DNA of 64,000 nt from CBDCVA01 sp965222935 [NCBI: Candidatus Latescibacterota bacterium] (lineage in GTDB: Bacteria > Latescibacterota > CBDCVA01). The notes under the pieces were generated by a model. That model did no database searches. It had not been told where the DNA came from and was given only the letters and a program-made list of their open reading frames with translations. Made by a program: the position numbers and the translations under genes. The stretch spans positions 868,001 to 932,000 of the forward strand of contig CBDCVA010000002.1 in NCBI GenBank assembly GCA_965222935.1, read 5' to 3'. Positions 33,421-42,577 of this stretch are shown here, one piece after another. The first letter of the stretch is position 1. Every line of letters begins with the position of its first letter.

Positions 33421-33834
33421 CAGGTAAAACCAAGAGGAGTTATCGCGGATGCGAAGACATACGTTTACGAAACTAAGAAGCTGGAAGAGGCGCACTACGT
33501 TTGTGGGATACTAAATGCACCGTGGGTCGATGATGCTATCAAAACAAGCCAACTTTGTGGCTTATACGGCCCGCGTGACATCCACCGCCGCCCGCTTGAG
33601 GTAGGATCCATCCCCGAATTCAATCCTCAGAATCCTTTGCACCTGCGGATGGCGGAACTGAGCGAGGCCAGCCACGCCAAGGTGGCAGCGATGGTTCCCA
33701 GCCTAAAGGGCAAGAGTATCGGACGATTACGAAGACAGGTGCGCGAGGCGCTAGCACCGGAACTTGAGGACATTGACGCAGCCTTGAAGCAGGTACTCGA
33801 ACGCACTAATAAAGGCGACAAAGCAAGGTCATAG
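33421..33834 (+). pseudogene. 3' remnant of an N6-adenine DNA methyltransferase (Eco57I/TaqI/PglX-like C-terminus)
   Basis: Immediately after the aldo/keto reductase stop, an open frame of 137 codons has no start codon in its first two thirds yet reads like a conserved protein end: KKLEEAHYVCGILNAPWVD, LCGLYGPRDIHRRPLEVGSI, PEFNPQNPLHLRMAELSEAS and a closing helix ELEDIDAALKQVLER. This is the usual C-terminal target-recognition end of large restriction-modification or BREX-type adenine methyltransferases (EAHYL..ILNSP, GP.HIHKRPFE, FDP.N.LH..LAEL). The catalytic NPPY part is absent. Local base composition is visibly less GC-rich than its neighbours, consistent with transferred DNA. Confidence 0.6.
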
Positions 33835-33958
33835 CCGCAACCCAAGATTCCGCTTGCGAGAGGGCGCGTTTTGTGGTATTGAGGGGAGTGCGCAGTTCAG
33901 GGCGACCCGTTGAATCTTTTCCGCTATTCCGTCTCTGGTAAAGCCACGAGCGTTTCCG

Positions 33959-34294
33959 ATGTCAGAAGATAAAGTAGCCAGCTTCCAGAAGCTTCTGGAA
34001 AGCCGGCCTGACGAGCCGCTGGTGCTCTACGGTCTCGGCCGGGAGCTGATACGGCTCGAGCGCTTCGACGAAGCCGCCCGGGCGCTCGGGCACGCTGTAG
34101 AGGTGAATCCGGACTATACGGCCTGCTACCGGGAGCTAGGCCGCGCCCTGGTCGGCGCGGGGCGCGATGAGGAGGCCGATGGCGTCTATCGCAAGGGGAT
34201 CGAAACCGCCGAGCGCACCGGTGACCTCCAGGCCGGCAAGGAGATGGGCGTGTTCCTGAAGCGGCTGAAAAAGCCCGGTTCCAAGCGAGCCTAA
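33959..34294 (+). CDS. Small TPR-repeat protein
   Basis: 111 residues containing two to three tetratricopeptide-like helix pairs: EPLVLYGLGRELIRLERFDE, AARALGHAVEVNPDYTACYR and ELGRALVGAGRDEEADGVYR. Such proteins are protein-interaction adaptors. It is 16 bases upstream of the Nramp-like transporter gene and is probably co-transcribed; the role is unknown. Confidence 0.75.
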   Translation: MSEDKVASFQKLLESRPDEPLVLYGLGRELIRLERFDEAARALGHAVEVNPDYTACYRELGRALVGAGRDEEADGVYRKGIETAERTGDLQAGKEMGVFLKRLKKPGSKRA

Positions 34295-34310
34295 GAGCGG
34301 CCCAGAGCGT

Positions 34311-35831
34311 ATGGCCGAAGAACTGCCGCAAGAGACCCCCAAAGCTCCGGAGGCGGGTTCGGTACCCCTGGGCAGGCTAGCGCCGCTCAAGCTGGCGGCG
34401 GTGCCGACCTTCATGGGGACGCTCGCCTACCTGGGCCCCGGCCTCGTCTGGGCCGGGCTCGCTCAGGGCAGCGGCGAGTTGATCTGGTGGCCGTACCTGA
34501 CGACCAAGTACGGTCCAACTTTCCTCTGGCTCCTGATCCCCGCCTCACTGCTCCAGTTCTGGGTGAACCTGGAGATCATCCGGTACACGGCCGCAACCGG
34601 CGAGACGATTCTAACCGGCTTCAGCCGCCTCTCCAAGACGTACGCCTGGGTCATCTGGGTCGGCATCTTCATCGAGAATATCTGGTTCGGCGCTTACGCG
34701 GTCGCGGGCGGGACGGCGCTCGCAGCGTTGACCGGCTTCCCCGGCGGCTGGTCGGTGCGGGGGCAATCGCTGTTTTGGGGCTACGCGACGATCTTGATCT
34801 ACCTGGCGGTCCTCCTGTTTGGGCGCGTCGTTTACCGCGCCATCGAGAAGTTCACCATCGGGGTCGTGGTGATCACCCTGAGCGGGGTGGTCGCGGCGGT
34901 CTTTCAGCAGCCCGTGCTCGACGCCGCGGGGGCGTTCTTCGGCGCCCTATTGCTCCCGACGGGTCAGGCGATCCGAGAGGCGTTGGGTCCGGTTTTGGGC
35001 ACGGGAACGGTGCCCAGCGGATGGGACCCTTCCGATCGCAAGATCATTCTCACGTCCCTGGCTTTCGCGGGCGCGGGCGGCTTCGGCCAGTTCTTCCTCG
35101 GCTACTGGATGCGCGACAAAGGGGTCGGCATGGCGCGCTACATCGGCCGCATCACGAGCCCCATCACGGGCGAAGCAGAGACCATCCCCGCGACCGGCTA
35201 CGCCTTCAGTGACACCCCCGAAAACCGATCGCAGTACCGCCGCTTCGTTCGCTACATCACGTTCGAGAACGGCGTGGGAGTCACACTGAACCTTATCACG
35301 ACAGTGCTGATGTGCTGGCTCGCGTGGGCGTTGCTCAGGCCGAAAGGGCTGGTGCCCGAGGGCTATGAGATCGCCGTTGTGCAGTCGGTCTTCTTCGGGG
35401 AGACATGGGGGGCCGTGGGGCGGGCGGTCTTCCTGGTGGTCGCGGCGGCCTTTTTATGCGATGCCTGGCTCCAAGCCACCGACGGCTTTTCGCGCGTACA
35501 GGCGGACTTCGTATACGCCAACTTCCCCAAAGCGCGGAAGCGCAACTTCCGGTGGTGGTATTATCTGTTCGTCGCGATTTTCACGACGCTGACGGTGTCG
35601 ACCATGCCTCTGGACCAGCCAGGCCAGATCATCGCACTGCGGGGCGTCATCGCTTTCCTAGCGATGGGCGTTTTCTGCCCGGGGCTCATCCTGCTGAGCA
35701 CCTTCCTGCTGCCCAAGGCTTTCCCGAATTGGGTCAAGCCGCATCCGATCACACGCGGCCTGATGCTGTTGGCGACCGCTTTTTACGTCGGACTCGGGCT
35801 TTGGTACGTGGGGCTACTGATCAGCGGATAA
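34311..35831 (+). CDS. Nramp-related membrane transporter
   Basis: 506 residues with about eleven transmembrane helices and an APC-superfamily layout. The first helix reads YLGPGLVWAGLAQGSGELIWWPY, equivalent to the broken helix 1 of Nramp metal transporters, but the DPGN metal-site motif is replaced by GPGL and no MPH motif is evident in helix 6. It therefore belongs to a divergent branch, and transport of Mn2+ or Fe2+ should not be assumed. No regulatory metal riboswitch is visible upstream. The preceding TPR gene may be in the same operon. Confidence 0.75.
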   Translation: MAEELPQETPKAPEAGSVPLGRLAPLKLAAVPTFMGTLAYLGPGLVWAGLAQGSGELIWWPYLTTKYGPTFLWLLIPASLLQFWVNLEIIRYTAATGETILTGFSRLSKTYAWVIWVGIFIENIWFGAYAVAGGTALAALTGFPGGWSVRGQSLFWGYATILIYLAVLLFGRVVYRAIEKFTIGVVVITLSGVVAAVFQQPVLDAAGAFFGALLLPTGQAIREALGPVLGTGTVPSGWDPSDRKIILTSLAFAGAGGFGQFFLGYWMRDKGVGMARYIGRITSPITGEAETIPATGYAFSDTPENRSQYRRFVRYITFENGVGVTLNLITTVLMCWLAWALLRPKGLVPEGYEIAVVQSVFFGETWGAVGRAVFLVVAAAFLCDAWLQATDGFSRVQADFVYANFPKARKRNFRWWYYLFVAIFTTLTVSTMPLDQPGQIIALRGVIAFLAMGVFCPGLILLSTFLLPKAFPNWVKPHPITRGLMLLATAFYVGLGLWYVGLLISG

Positions 35832-35841
35832 GACAGGCGAC

Positions 35842-38238
35842 CTACGCTTCCTCTCCGGGCAGGACGCGAGTGGTCGCCGTCGCCTCGGCTTCCAGGGCCT
35901 CGTCGTTGAGCGGAACGCGCTGCAGTTCACCCCGTCGCCACGCGGGGAACTCAGCCCCGTAGTTGGCGTCGCCGGGGTGGCCGGCGTTTCCCGTCGGGCT
36001 GATCGACCAGAGGCCGTCCGGCGAGGCGAGGTCCATCACCAGCCGATGCCCCGCACCGATGGTACAGCCGAAAGGCTCGACACTGAGGCTGTGGGCCGCC
36101 TGGACCGTGACGTACGTCCCGCGGAAGGGTTCGGGGCCAAGCCGCCACCGTTCGGCCAGTAGGCCCGGCGGCGCGCTGGCGTGGACGATCGTCACCTGAT
36201 GGAGACGGTCCCACCGCCAGCTTGAAACCTCGGGCCCCAGCCGCTCCGTCAGCCACGCCAGAGCGGCTTCGAAGGCATGATGGACCGCCTCACGCCGGGC
36301 GTTGTCATCGCTGAACCAACCCGCTGGGTCGGCCCGGACGAGGTTCGACGCCAGACCCGAGACGTGATTGCGCAGTTCGTCCAAGAGCGCCTCGGGAAAA
36401 CGCGCCTGGACGATGGCCAGTTCCCACTTCCAGAACCAGGTCTGAAAGATCGTAGCGGCGACGGAATCGCCTTCGTAGTTGAAATCCCACGCGCGAAGCC
36501 GTCCCACCGCCTCGCGGGCGCGTTCACTCTCCGGCTCGCCGAGCAGGCCGAGCAGGCCGGGGCAGGTATCCGCCGCTCGAAGCGAGCGCACGTCCACCAG
36601 CATCTTGCGGCAAGCCTCGACATCTAGCGCGCCCCCGGCCTCGATCATCTCGCGGATGCGCCGGGCGCGGTGGTCGTTCGTCCACGTACCGCTCATCGGG
36701 TAGGCGTAGTCGTCGGCCACGACGCGGTTGTTGGCCGAGGCGAGCCATCCGCGCTCGGGGTCGGTGGCCGCCGGCAGCTTGTCGTACGGGATCAAACCGA
36801 GCCAGCGGTCGCTCGGGTCAGGCCCACGGCGGATGCCGCGCTCGGGGCGACCGCGCACCGGGATACCGCCGACGCACTGGTAGCCGATGTGCCCATCGGT
36901 GTCGGCGAGGAGGAAGTTGAACGTGGGGCACATCCAGCCGCGCAGTGCCTCGCGTGCGGCGGCCACCGAGCCCGCGCGACAAAGCTCGAGAATGCACCCG
37001 GGCTCGTCACCGGCCTCCGCGCCCATCCAGCGCAGCGAGATGGGGTTGCCGCTGCGCAGGGGCTCGGGCAGGATGCGGTTGACGACCGGCCCGCGGGTCG
37101 TCGAACAGCGCTCCAGCGCCACGGGTGCCGCGCCACGGACGTGAATGACCTCCGTGCGGCAGCGCATCGGACGGAAGTCGTCGCCCTCGTAATAGCGGGT
37201 TGGGTCGTCGGGGTGGACCTGCTCCTCGTAGAGATCGCGCTGGAGGCAGATGTTGTTGGTGATACTCCAGGCCAAGCGCCGATTGCGCCCCATCCACAGG
37301 TTGGGAAAGCCGACGTAGGCGTGGCCCGCAGCGTCGTACTCGCCCCCCAGCCAGCGCATCTCGTAGCAAACCGAGGGGACCTGCAGCGGCAGGTGCGGGT
37401 CTGTGGCCATGAGCGGGGCACCCGTAGCGCTGCGTTCGGGCGCAATGACCCAGTTGTTGCTGCCGCCGGCGCTTTCGGTGCCGCTGGCGACCTCGCCCAC
37501 CGGATCGAGCCCCCCGTCCGACCGCGTCGGGTACGAGCCCTTAGGGACGATGACTTCGTCGCCACCCTCCGGTGCGAGGAATGCCCGGTAGAGCGGAGTC
37601 TCACCCAGGATGCGCCTAGCGAGCTCCGGTGCCGTCAGCACGGGGAGCCTTCCGGTAAGCTGCCACGAGATGGCGCGCGCGATGGCCATTGAATCGACGG
37701 GCTCCCATGGCTCCGGCTCATCCTCGTAAAGCTCGAACTCGGGCGGAAGGCTGCCATCGAGGCCGTCGATTACGGCGTTGACGCCCGCGCTGAAGGCGAC
37801 GAGTGCCTGGAGGCCATCCCGGCTCAGACGCGACATATCCCGTTCAGCGATCCCACGGATCCCGACCAAGCGGTGGGTCACATCCTCCTCCAGCGCACGG
37901 GGGCCAAGGACCTCCGCAAGCGTTCCGCGCGCGTGGCGGCGCATGACGTGCATCTGCCACAGTCGATCCTGCGCCATGGCGATGCCGACGCCCGTGAACA
38001 GGTCGCGAGCGCTCTCGGCTCGGATGTGCGGGACGCCGCGCGCGTCGCGTGTGATCGTCACCTGAGCGCCAATCCGGGCGCGCAGTTCACCGTCGTACGC
38101 CGGGAGAGATCGACGGTGCCAGTCATCCAGCCAGGCACGAGCCTCCGCCTCGGCGAGGCCGTGCTCTCGACAGAAGGCCTCCAGTGCGCCCCCGTCTCTC
38201 AAAGCATCAAGGAAAGCGCGCTCCTCGTGAGTGTTCAT
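35842..38238 (-). CDS. Penicillin acylase-family Ntn hydrolase
   Basis: 798 residues; GGGAGG before ATG 38238 sets the start. The alpha region begins ITRDARGVPHIRAESARDLF, with AQDRLWQMHVMRR. The autocatalytic site is GGSNNWVIAPE: the Ser becomes the N-terminal nucleophile of the beta chain, and Asn in SANNRVV is the expected oxyanion residue. The family hydrolyses amides such as acyl-homoserine lactones, beta-lactam side chains or N-acyl amino acids. There is no convincing signal peptide, unlike classical periplasmic members. It follows the zinc alcohol dehydrogenase gene by 19 bases on the same strand. Confidence 0.9.
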   Translation of the reverse strand: MNTHEERAFLDALRDGGALEAFCREHGLAEAEARAWLDDWHRRSLPAYDGELRARIGAQVTITRDARGVPHIRAESARDLFTGVGIAMAQDRLWQMHVMRRHARGTLAEVLGPRALEEDVTHRLVGIRGIAERDMSRLSRDGLQALVAFSAGVNAVIDGLDGSLPPEFELYEDEPEPWEPVDSMAIARAISWQLTGRLPVLTAPELARRILGETPLYRAFLAPEGGDEVIVPKGSYPTRSDGGLDPVGEVASGTESAGGSNNWVIAPERSATGAPLMATDPHLPLQVPSVCYEMRWLGGEYDAAGHAYVGFPNLWMGRNRRLAWSITNNICLQRDLYEEQVHPDDPTRYYEGDDFRPMRCRTEVIHVRGAAPVALERCSTTRGPVVNRILPEPLRSGNPISLRWMGAEAGDEPGCILELCRAGSVAAAREALRGWMCPTFNFLLADTDGHIGYQCVGGIPVRGRPERGIRRGPDPSDRWLGLIPYDKLPAATDPERGWLASANNRVVADDYAYPMSGTWTNDHRARRIREMIEAGGALDVEACRKMLVDVRSLRAADTCPGLLGLLGEPESERAREAVGRLRAWDFNYEGDSVAATIFQTWFWKWELAIVQARFPEALLDELRNHVSGLASNLVRADPAGWFSDDNARREAVHHAFEAALAWLTERLGPEVSSWRWDRLHQVTIVHASAPPGLLAERWRLGPEPFRGTYVTVQAAHSLSVEPFGCTIGAGHRLVMDLASPDGLWSISPTGNAGHPGDANYGAEFPAWRRGELQRVPLNDEALEAEATATTRVLPGEEA

Positions 38239-38257
38239 CGTGAGCCTCCCCGTGACC

Positions 38258-39367
38258 TCAGCCGGCATCGATTCCCAAGTCCAACCCGATACGGATGGCG
38301 CGTCCCTCGTGCCCCGCGTGCAAGCCCTCGTTGACTTCTTCGAAGGGGTAGATGTCGCTGACGATACGGTCGAAGGGGTACCGGTCGCGGCGGCGGTCGA
38401 GCAGGTCCAGCGCGCGGGGCATGATCCATGAACGAAAGCCCACGATGGCCACGACCGATATGGATGGCCGCAAGGCGAGAGCGGGGTCGAACGGCACCTC
38501 CTTGCCTAAGGCGATGTTGCCAATCCACAGATAGCGGCCGCCATCGCGCAGCATGGCGAAGCCCTCCGGCAGAACGGCGGGGCTCCCCACAAACTCGCCG
38601 ACGACATCCGCGCCACGGCCAGCCGTGAGTTCCCTGACGCGAGCGATACGCTCCTCGGAGGGAACCTCGCCCACGTTAATCGTCTCGGTCGCGCCGAAAG
38701 CCCGGGCCAGCTCCAGTCGTGAAGGTACGCGGTCGATGGCGATGACCTGCCCCGCGCCCATCTCCTGGGCTATCGCCGACGCGTAGAGGCCCAGTCCGCC
38801 GGCGCCTTGGACGACGACCGTGTCGCCGACTGTGATCCCGACGCGGTGGAGCCCATCGAACACCTGCGACAGGGCGCAGTTGGTGGGTGAGGCGAGCTGA
38901 TCGGGAAGGCCGTCGGGGACCTTGAAGATCCAGTGACGCCCGTCCATGTAGAAGTAATCACCGAAGGCGCCGTGAAAGTGCGGAGGTTGATCGGCGGAGA
39001 CGTTGATCCAGTGGCTGCAGGAGGTCGGGCAGCGCGCGTAGCCCGTCAGGCACGTCCAGCATCGGCCGCAGGGACGGTAGAACGAGCAGACGACTCTGTC
39101 GCCCTCACGCAAGGGATCGCCCAAGGTATCGGCCCGAAGCTCGGAGCCCAGCTTGTCAATGTGGCCGATCATCTCGTGGCCCATGACCATCGGGATCTTC
39201 GGGTCGAGAGCCTTGACCGAGCCGTTCCACATGTGCAGGTCGCTCCCGCAGATATTGGCCATGTGCGTGCGGACGACGGCATCGCGGGGTGCAGGATCGG
39301 GCACGGTGTACTCGCGGAGTTCCAGGGCCTCTTCGGGTCCTTTGAAGACAGCGACGCGGCCAGTCAT
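38258..39367 (-). CDS. Zinc-dependent alcohol dehydrogenase (MDR family)
   Basis: 369 residues; GAGGAGG precedes the ATG. Catalytic zinc ligands are Cys in NICGSDLHMW and His-Glu in MGHEMIG; a structural-zinc cysteine cluster is present (PCGRCWTCLTGYARC). The nucleotide-binding loop is GAGGLG followed by DRVPSR, favouring NAD. Oxidises a primary or secondary alcohol or polyol; the substrate is unknown. First gene of an apparent two-gene operon with the penicillin acylase. Confidence 0.9.
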   Translation of the reverse strand: MTGRVAVFKGPEEALELREYTVPDPAPRDAVVRTHMANICGSDLHMWNGSVKALDPKIPMVMGHEMIGHIDKLGSELRADTLGDPLREGDRVVCSFYRPCGRCWTCLTGYARCPTSCSHWINVSADQPPHFHGAFGDYFYMDGRHWIFKVPDGLPDQLASPTNCALSQVFDGLHRVGITVGDTVVVQGAGGLGLYASAIAQEMGAGQVIAIDRVPSRLELARAFGATETINVGEVPSEERIARVRELTAGRGADVVGEFVGSPAVLPEGFAMLRDGGRYLWIGNIALGKEVPFDPALALRPSISVVAIVGFRSWIMPRALDLLDRRRDRYPFDRIVSDIYPFEEVNEGLHAGHEGRAIRIGLDLGIDAG

Positions 39368-39441
39368 GGAAGATCCTCCTCATTCAAGCATAGCGGTCAC
39401 TGCCGCAGGTGCAAGTGCGCCGGGTGAACATCACTGGATCG

Positions 39442-40422
39442 TTACTCAGCCCGACGCGATCCGTCACGTCCTCGCTCGGATTCGGCGCGATCAAACCCCA
39501 CGGCTAACCCAAGGCTCCCCAGCCCCACGAGGCACAGAAGCGCCACCAGCACCGTCGTGCCTATCGAGAGTCCGCCTGTAAGCACACGCATCACCACCTC
39601 GACGACCCCGAGGGCAAATCCGGCGGCGGTCAACAGGAAGCCACCGGCATACAGGAAGATCACGGGGTGGAAATCGCGCACCAGGTAGCGCTGGACGAGA
39701 CGCCGCCAGAAGCCCTTCCACAGGAGCCATACGATCTTCGGTCCGTGGAGCGGCCAGATCACGCCCGACTGGATGTGGTCGCCGTAAATGGGTTCAATGG
39801 GCACGTCGGCGACGGAAGCGCCGACCTCACTCAACCGGAGCAGGAGGTCGTTGGGGACACCGTAGCGCGGATAGATGCGGCCCAGCGGCAACAGCGCCAG
39901 CGCCCCGCGTCCGATGACCGTGTAGCCGCACTGGGAATCCCCGACGCCCCAGTAACCGGTGGCGAGCTTAGTGAGAAGCGAGAGGAATTGTATGCCGAAG
40001 AACCGCACGCGCGGCATGATTTGCCACGCCTTGCCGCTCTGGAAGCGATTGCCCTTGACGTATTCGACGCCCGGCCCGACGCTCCTCAGGAGCGCCGGTA
40101 GGTCATCGGGGTTCATCTGACCGTCACCGCCCATCACGGCCACAAGGTCGTAGCCACGGTCCAGCGCGTGCTCGTATCCGATGGCAATCGCCGCGCCAAC
40201 GCCCCGATTTCGAGGATGGGAGAGCACGACTGTCCTGGCCGCGAGCGATCCGTCATCGCGCAGGAGATCGCCCACAATCCGCGATGTCCCGTCCGTGCTC
40301 GCGTCGTCCACGAGTATTACAGCGTCCACGAACCCGGGCATCGTCTCCAGGACGCGCCCGATGTGATCCTCTTCGTTGTGGGCGGGAACGACAACGGCCA
40401 CACTCCGCTCACCGAACGCCAT
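39442..40422 (-). CDS. Family 2 glycosyltransferase with C-terminal membrane helices
   Basis: 326 residues. The GT-A domain begins VAVVVPAHNEEDHIG, with VDDASTDGT and the acidic metal-site region VMGGDGQMNPDDLP. Two C-terminal transmembrane helices (VIFLYAGGFLLTAAGFALGV, LVALLCLVGLGSLGLAVGF) resemble polyprenyl-phosphate sugar transferases such as DPM1/ArnC/GtrB types, which load a sugar on a lipid carrier at the inner membrane. It heads toward the methyltransferase and GT4 genes on the same strand, forming a small glycan cluster. Confidence 0.85.
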   Translation of the reverse strand: MAFGERSVAVVVPAHNEEDHIGRVLETMPGFVDAVILVDDASTDGTSRIVGDLLRDDGSLAARTVVLSHPRNRGVGAAIAIGYEHALDRGYDLVAVMGGDGQMNPDDLPALLRSVGPGVEYVKGNRFQSGKAWQIMPRVRFFGIQFLSLLTKLATGYWGVGDSQCGYTVIGRGALALLPLGRIYPRYGVPNDLLLRLSEVGASVADVPIEPIYGDHIQSGVIWPLHGPKIVWLLWKGFWRRLVQRYLVRDFHPVIFLYAGGFLLTAAGFALGVVEVVMRVLTGGLSIGTTVLVALLCLVGLGSLGLAVGFDRAESERGRDGSRRAE

Positions 40423-40502
40423 TATGCTAGCCTTCGCACATGACGTGTATGACCCAGACGGCCCATCGTTTGTGTGCTCTCTGCTTCAGGATGCTTGCGC
40501 CA

Positions 40503-41261
40503 TCAATGCACGCGCCGCAAGAGCCAGATGTACGTCGGGCAGAGCCAGTACGCCCTTCGCGCTACCCACAGCGCCATTTTCTGCTTTAGGCTCCCATCCG
40601 CGATCATGTCCGTTGCGTGAAAGCGCCGCAGGTCCTGGAGGATTGTCAGCGTGTAGTCGATCACGTCGAACTGCGCGACGAGGGCCCGCAAGCTCCAGAG
40701 CGTCAGGTGCGTCTCGTAGTAGGAGTTGCCCCGGCCAAGCGCGCGGAGAACCAGGCTGGAGAGCCGCTTGGGAACGACCGATAAGAGCGGCAAATGGTAG
40801 TGGGCCTCCACCCACTGCAAGCGGTTCGCCGCGGCGAAATAGCAAACCCCGCCCGGCCTCAGCACTCTGTGAATCTCTGCCACGAGCCGGTGGGCATCAG
40901 GGACGTGTTCATAGACTTGCGCGCAAATCACAACGTCAAAGCTCTGCGCCGGGAACTGGAGGTTCATGGAGTCTCCGACGAAAAACCGGCACGTGTCAGA
41001 ACCATGTTCCATTTGCGCATAGCGAATCGCTGGCTCATCGATGTCCACGCCGACGACGCTGCCAAACCTCTCCGCCAGGCGTCCGGCGATGATCCCGGTG
41101 GAACAGCCGACGTCCAGGGCACGAAGCGCCGAAAGCTAGCCGCCATAGTAGTCATCCAACACCGTGAGCATCTTGTCCGCCTTCTTCCGGCGCATCTCCT
41201 CATCGTACATGTCGTCGGCGTGAGCGTTCGAGAAGCCAAATTGATACTGATATTCCGCCAC
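40503..41261 (-). pseudogene. SAM-dependent methyltransferase interrupted by an in-frame TAG
   Basis: From GTG 41261 the frame reads MAEYQYQFGF and continues to DYYGG, then meets TAG at 41136-41138. Without any shift the same frame continues LSALRALDVGCSTGIIAGRL (SAM-binding motif I), GVDIDEPAIRYA, FDVVICAQVYEHVPD (motif II region) and LRPGGVCYFA, ending at 40503; 253 codons in all. It is thus a complete class I methyltransferase apart from one stop codon, between two glycosyltransferase genes, and would modify a glycan or lipid precursor. The second half could also be translated from an internal ATG (41048), but would lack the SAM motif. Confidence 0.75.
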
Positions 41262-41280
41262 TAGCGCGGGTCTACCTCCA

Positions 41281-42459
41281 TCAATTCCTCAGAAGCTGCT
41301 GGTAGAGCCCCAACGTCCGGTCCAGGATCAGGTCCCTATCGAAACCGAACTCCCTGAGCGCCGCCATCGCGTTGCCCACCAGCCGCGCCCGCAGGTCCGC
41401 ATCGTCCAGGACGTCCTCGATGGCAGCGGCCAACGCCTCGGCGTCACGAGGTGGAAACAGCCGGGCAGCCCATCCATCGGGAAAGCACTCCGGCGTGTCG
41501 CCCGCGCTGGACAGGACGGATGGAACGCCAGCTATCATGGCCTCCAGGACCGAGTTTGCGAAGCAGTTTTCAATGGGGCTACTCGCCACGAAGACATCGC
41601 TCGCCGCCAGGATATCCTCCACATCCGTGCGGTGACCGAGGAGATGGACGGAGCGCTCGATGCCAGGAGAAACCAGCGCCCGTACGCGACCCTCCAAGGG
41701 CCCGCTACCGACGACGAGGAAATGGACGGCGTTGCGGCGACCGAGGATGATGGCCGCCGCACGGACGAACGTCTCGGGGTCACGGAACGGAAGGAGACGT
41801 CCAACGAACGTCACAACGGGCGCTCCACCGAGGCCCAGCGCCTCGCGGACACGGGCGCCATCACCGGAAATGAAGCGGTTGAAATCGATCAAGTATTTGA
41901 TCTCATGGACACCCTCGGTGCGCCCTAAGGAGGTGAGGATGGCCGTCAGGTGGGGATGGGGCGAGATGACCGCATCGGCGGCGCCAACGGCCGGGCGGAG
42001 AAGCCACGGGGGGAACTTCTTAAGACCCGCCGGGCCTCCGCTGCCATGAACGGTCAGGACAACGGGCTTTTTCCAGAGCCGTTTGGCCGGTAGCCCCGCC
42101 AGCATTGCCGGAGCCCAGTTGATGTGAACGAGGTCGCACTGGCGCGCGACGGCGGTGGCCTTGGCGATGAACGCTGCCAGGAACGCCGGGAGTTGTAATT
42201 TGGCCGCCCAGCTCTCCCTGAGGTTCTCCAGAATACCATGACCGCCGGCGACACGCTGGGCCGACGGCGGCCACCAGTACGAAAAGCGGTGGACCGTCAC
42301 GCCGGGGAGTGGCTCCCGTTCGGCCTCATCTCCGTAGTCAGGTGCCACGACGTCGACCGAGACGCCGCGTTCGGCGATTCCACGCGCGTGCTGAACGATC
42401 CACTCACCAGCCGATAAGCCGCGGCTGGAGAAACTGGTCGAAACCATGCAGACACGCAC
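41281..42459 (-). CDS. Family 4 glycosyltransferase
   Basis: 392 residues starting at GTG 42459 with GGAGGT eight bases upstream. GT-B fold: an acceptor half opening MRVCMVSTSF with HINWAPA, and a donor half with VTFVGRLLPFRDPETFVRAA, VVGSGPLEGRVRAL and the conserved glutamate region ASSPIENCFANSVLEAMIAG. Retaining transfer from a nucleotide sugar in the cytoplasm. Upstream of the broken methyltransferase by 19 bases, consistent with a polysaccharide or glycolipid operon. Confidence 0.9.
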   Translation of the reverse strand: MRVCMVSTSFSSRGLSAGEWIVQHARGIAERGVSVDVVAPDYGDEAEREPLPGVTVHRFSYWWPPSAQRVAGGHGILENLRESWAAKLQLPAFLAAFIAKATAVARQCDLVHINWAPAMLAGLPAKRLWKKPVVLTVHGSGGPAGLKKFPPWLLRPAVGAADAVISPHPHLTAILTSLGRTEGVHEIKYLIDFNRFISGDGARVREALGLGGAPVVTFVGRLLPFRDPETFVRAAAIILGRRNAVHFLVVGSGPLEGRVRALVSPGIERSVHLLGHRTDVEDILAASDVFVASSPIENCFANSVLEAMIAGVPSVLSSAGDTPECFPDGWAARLFPPRDAEALAAAIEDVLDDADLRARLVGNAMAALREFGFDRDLILDRTLGLYQQLLRN

Positions 42460-42577
42460 GTTCAGGACCTCCAGCGGTCGCGCATCACCGACGGGCGGTT
42501 ATCGAAGCGTGTGTCCAGAGGGCGGTCCCATCATTCCGCCGCCCGAGCCCCACCTGCCGCCAGGGCAACGCAGTCGA

